Origin: Clostridium_AD sp036569345
GTDB lineage: Bacteria; Bacillota; Clostridia; Clostridiales; Clostridiaceae
Direction of reading: 5' to 3'
Assembly: GCF_036569345.1 (NCBI RefSeq)
Contig: NZ_DATCQT010000164.1
Coordinates: forward strand, 1-64,000
DNA length: 64,000 nt
Shown here: positions 61,771 through 64,000 of the stretch, piece by piece
How positions within the stretch are numbered: position 1 is the first letter of the stretch
Layout of the letters: each line of letters begins with the position of its first letter
Notes under the pieces: model-generated
The model's input: only the letters and a program-made list of their open reading frames with translations
The model's database searches: none
Told to the model about the DNA's origin: nothing
Made by a program: the position numbers and the translations under genes

Positions 61771-62247
61771 ATGGAAAAAAAACTAAGCCTTATAATGTTT
61801 AGTGGCGAATATGATAAAGCACTAGCTGGATTAATACTAGCAAATTCAGCTAAAGAATTGGGAATGGAAGTATCTATGTTTTTTGCCTTTTGGGGTCTAC
61901 TTTTACTTAGAGATCCCGATGCGAAACCAAGCGAAGATAAATCTTCACTTGAGAGACTTATGGGCATCTTGACTCCAAAAGGTCCAGAAGAATTACCACT
62001 CTCTAACATGAACTTTAGTGGTTTTGGGAAGAAAATGCTACAAGCTATGATGAAGGAAGATGGAACACCAACCCTTTCAAAATTTCTAGAAGGCGCTGTA
62101 AAAAAAGGAGTTAAGTTCTACGGTTGTAAGCTTTCAATGGAAGTTATGGGGTTTAAAAAAGAAGAACTAATTCCAGAACTTGAGGTAATTGAAGCTAAGG
62201 ATTACCTAAAGGATGCTCTTGAGTCGGATATTCAATTATTTATATGA
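61771..62247 (+). CDS. DsrE/DsrF-like family protein
   Basis: This 158-residue cytoplasmic protein starts KLSLIMFSGEYDKALAGLILANSA and has MFFAFWGLLLLRDP, the KFYGCKLSMEVMGF block with a conserved Cys, and a C-terminal acidic tail. These are features of the DsrE-like proteins related to sulfur-relay and CoA-disulfide reductase C-terminal domains. A persulfide-carrier role is possible through the Cys. The ATG follows TGAGGTG. A minus-strand ORF (61674-62009) over it is a shadow. Confidence 0.85.
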   Translation: MEKKLSLIMFSGEYDKALAGLILANSAKELGMEVSMFFAFWGLLLLRDPDAKPSEDKSSLERLMGILTPKGPEELPLSNMNFSGFGKKMLQAMMKEDGTPTLSKFLEGAVKKGVKFYGCKLSMEVMGFKKEELIPELEVIEAKDYLKDALESDIQLFI

Positions 62248-62251
62248 GTGC

Positions 62252-62276
62252 AAGTGCAGAATTTCTGCACTTTTTT
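62252..62276 (+). terminator. Terminator after the DsrE-like gene
   Basis: AAGTGCAGA and TCTGCACTT pair perfectly with a 3-nt loop and are followed by TTTT. It starts 5 nt past the stop codon. Confidence 0.9.
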
Positions 62277-62437
62277 CAACTTTATAACTAAATTATTTTT
62301 ATTATCTTTTTTATTCATATTTGTTATTATATTACACTTGTAGTTATAATACATTTTCGGTTATAATAACTTTAGTAGGTATAATTTGTTGGATTGTGTC
62401 TATAATTATCGTTTCAGAACGGAAAGAAGGTCTTTAG

Positions 62438-63925
62438 ATGCAATTTATTTCATTAAGTTTTTTAATGTTTTTTTTATTTGTTTGTACTTTTTATTTTGTA
62501 ATTCCTTTTAAATTTCAATGGGTTTGGCTTTTAATGTCCAGTTATTTCTTTTATATGATTGTGAACCCTAAATATGCAATACTAATAGCTACATCCACTA
62601 TTATTACATATTTAAGTGGATTATTAATTGAAAATGCAAATAAAATAAGTAATAAAAAAAATGCTACCAGATTAAAAAAATTATATGTATTTGCAAGTTT
62701 TTCTAGTAATTTAGGTATCTTATTTTTATTTAAATATTATAATTTTTTCAATGATAGTCTAACACGAATACTAAATTTATTTAGCATTTCAATTCATATG
62801 CCCTTTTCTAAATATTTATTACCCTTAGGGATATCTTTTTATACTCTTCAAGCCCTAAGCTATACTATGGATGTTTATAGAAAAGATGTTTCAGCCGAGA
62901 AAAATTTAGGTAAATATGCACTGTTTGTTTCATTTTTTCCGCAAGTTGTTGCTGGTCCAATTGAAAAATCAAAGAATATGTTACATCAGTTTAACGAAAA
63001 GCATTTTTTCAATTATGATAGAATTAAAAATGGTCTATTATTAATGTTATGGGGTGTAATGGTAAAAATAGTAATAGCAGATAGATTAGCTATTATAGTT
63101 AAAACTGTCTACACAAACCCAAACAATTATAAAGGTTTTGCAACCACAATAGCTACGTTGTTTTTTACTTTTCAAATTTACTGTGATTTCTTGTCTTATT
63201 CAAACATAGCAAGAGGTGCAGCCGAGGTTTTAGGTTTTAAAGTAACTAATAATTTTCGTCAACCCTACTTATCAAAATCAATAAAAGAATTTTGGAGTTG
63301 TTGGCACATCTCACTTACTAGCTGGTTTAAGGATTACGTATACTTCCCTTTAGGGGGAAATAGACGTGGTAAATTAATAACATATTGTAACATCATGATT
63401 ATTTTCTTAGTAAGTGGGTTATGGCATGGCGCTACATCTACTTTTGTTATATGGGGCGGTCTTCACGGGCTTTATCAGATTTCGGCGTATTTTCTTAAAC
63501 CTGCCAAAGTAAATATCATAAAAACTTTTAAAATTAAAACAGAAATATTTAGTTTTAAGTTGCTTCAAGTTTTAATAACTTTTCTACTTGTTGATTTTGC
63601 TTGGATATTCTTTAGAGCTACTTCATTTCTAAATGCTATAACAATAATTAAAAACATTTTTTACTTTAATCCCTGGGTACTACTGGATGGTTCTATTTTT
63701 AAATTAGGACTCGATTCATTTGATTTTTCAGTTGCAATTATTGGTATTTTTTTAGTTTTAACAGTAGATATAATGGGTCGAACAAAAAATCTAAGGATTC
63801 AACTATCTAAACAAAATATAATTTTTAGATGGGGTGCATATATAGGTTCAGTTGTAGCTATTCTTGTCCTCGGAATGTACGGTCCAGGATATAGTTTGCA
63901 ACAATTTATTTATTCACAATTTTAG
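62438..63925 (+). CDS. MBOAT-family O-acyltransferase (AlgI/DltB-like)
   Basis: This 495-residue integral membrane protein has about ten helices. The MBOAT features are FFPQVVAGPIEKSKNML, the CDFLSYSNIARG segment, the FWSCWHISLTSWFKDYVYFPLGGNRRG region and the catalytic His in VSGLWHGATSTF. Relatives O-acetylate alginate or other cell-surface polysaccharides. The following gene, cut by the window end, fits the usual AlgI plus AlgX/AlgJ-like pair. The ATG follows AAGAAGG. Confidence 0.92.
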   Translation: MQFISLSFLMFFLFVCTFYFVIPFKFQWVWLLMSSYFFYMIVNPKYAILIATSTIITYLSGLLIENANKISNKKNATRLKKLYVFASFSSNLGILFLFKYYNFFNDSLTRILNLFSISIHMPFSKYLLPLGISFYTLQALSYTMDVYRKDVSAEKNLGKYALFVSFFPQVVAGPIEKSKNMLHQFNEKHFFNYDRIKNGLLLMLWGVMVKIVIADRLAIIVKTVYTNPNNYKGFATTIATLFFTFQIYCDFLSYSNIARGAAEVLGFKVTNNFRQPYLSKSIKEFWSCWHISLTSWFKDYVYFPLGGNRRGKLITYCNIMIIFLVSGLWHGATSTFVIWGGLHGLYQISAYFLKPAKVNIIKTFKIKTEIFSFKLLQVLITFLLVDFAWIFFRATSFLNAITIIKNIFYFNPWVLLDGSIFKLGLDSFDFSVAIIGIFLVLTVDIMGRTKNLRIQLSKQNIIFRWGAYIGSVVAILVLGMYGPGYSLQQFIYSQF

Positions 63926-63936
63926 GAGGACACCAC

Positions 63937-64000
63937 ATGGTTAAAAAGGCGTTTATAAAAGGGTCTATTTTTATTATTGTACTATTTCTTATAATTGTAA
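63937..64000 (+). CDS. Start of a membrane-anchored protein, probable partner of the acyltransferase (partial)
   Basis: Only 21 residues are inside the window: MVKKAFIKG and then a hydrophobic stretch, an N-terminal anchor or signal. The ATG follows GGAGGACACC and lies 11 nt past the MBOAT stop, so the two form an operon. In AlgI-type loci the next gene is commonly an SGNH/AlgX-like acetyltransferase, but the fragment is too short to confirm this. Confidence 0.75.
   Translation, partial: MVKKAFIKGSIFIIVLFLIIV

Noticed and set aside
61674..62009. 111-codon minus-strand ORF overlapping the DsrE-like gene
   Set aside because: The plus-strand frame has DsrE-family motifs, a ribosome site and a terminator; the minus frame has none.

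Overview
The window comes from a low-G+C, anaerobic, spore-former-type Firmicute, most likely Clostridium sensu stricto. The reasons are the 16S rRNA 5' end, strong AT richness, GGAGG-type ribosome binding sites, a T-box, a CIRCE element, an [FeFe]-hydrogenase maturase, hemerythrin and GerA-like sequence. It reads as ordinary chromosome. I see no insertion sequence, prophage, tRNA or CRISPR array.

Layout. (1) 1-7 kb: the 5' end and promoter of a leftward rRNA operon, then glutaredoxin, hydE, a 44-residue ORF, an iron-sulfur flavoprotein, a small monooxygenase-like protein, a HAD phosphatase that seems to start at ATT, CIRCE-controlled htpG and a hemerythrin. (2) 7.1-13.8 kb: a complete trpEGDCFBA operon behind a Trp-specific T-box leader with two terminator modules. 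(3) 13.9-22.2 kb, opposite strand: an eight-gene common aromatic, Phe and Tyr operon (DAHP synthase, tyrA, aroB, aroA, aroC, pheA, aroE, aroK). It is preceded by a 55-residue leader peptide packed with Tyr, Phe and one Trp, followed by intrinsic terminators. (4) 22.2-34.3 kb: a quinate/shikimate-utilisation type cluster with type I dehydroquinase, a second shikimate/quinate dehydrogenase, two FMN/4Fe-4S/FAD oxidoreductases, two MFS carriers, a TIM-barrel isomerase/dehydratase and two LysR regulators. (5) 34.5-42.9 kb: glycerol use, with glpP, two nearly identical glpK genes flanking a glpA-like/FAD oxidoreductase/DUF1667 unit, and glpF; candidate cre sites precede both kinases. (6) 43.0-44.4 kb: a second DAHP synthase gene with its own paralogous aromatic-rich leader peptide and attenuator. 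(7) 44.4-52.2 kb: hisZGDCBHAFIE. (8) 52.6-56.4 kb: a polyamine ABC transporter in which PotC and PotD are one polypeptide. (9) 56.5-64 kb: a truncated gerA-like fragment, flavodoxin, MscS channel, pentapeptide protein, YdjM-like membrane protein, YcdX-like PHP phosphatase, a YtxH-like protein, a DsrE-like protein, and an MBOAT acyltransferase with the start of its partner gene.

The genes work together. Regions 2, 3 and 6 cover aromatic amino-acid synthesis except dehydroquinase, which is found here only in region 4. The most notable observation is the pair of short ORFs before the two DAHP synthase genes. Their coding sequence, a conserved 9-nt antiterminator candidate and the following terminators have the design of ribosome-mediated transcription attenuation, a strategy less common in Firmicutes than T-boxes. 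All functional calls are by recognition of family motifs; no database search was run.
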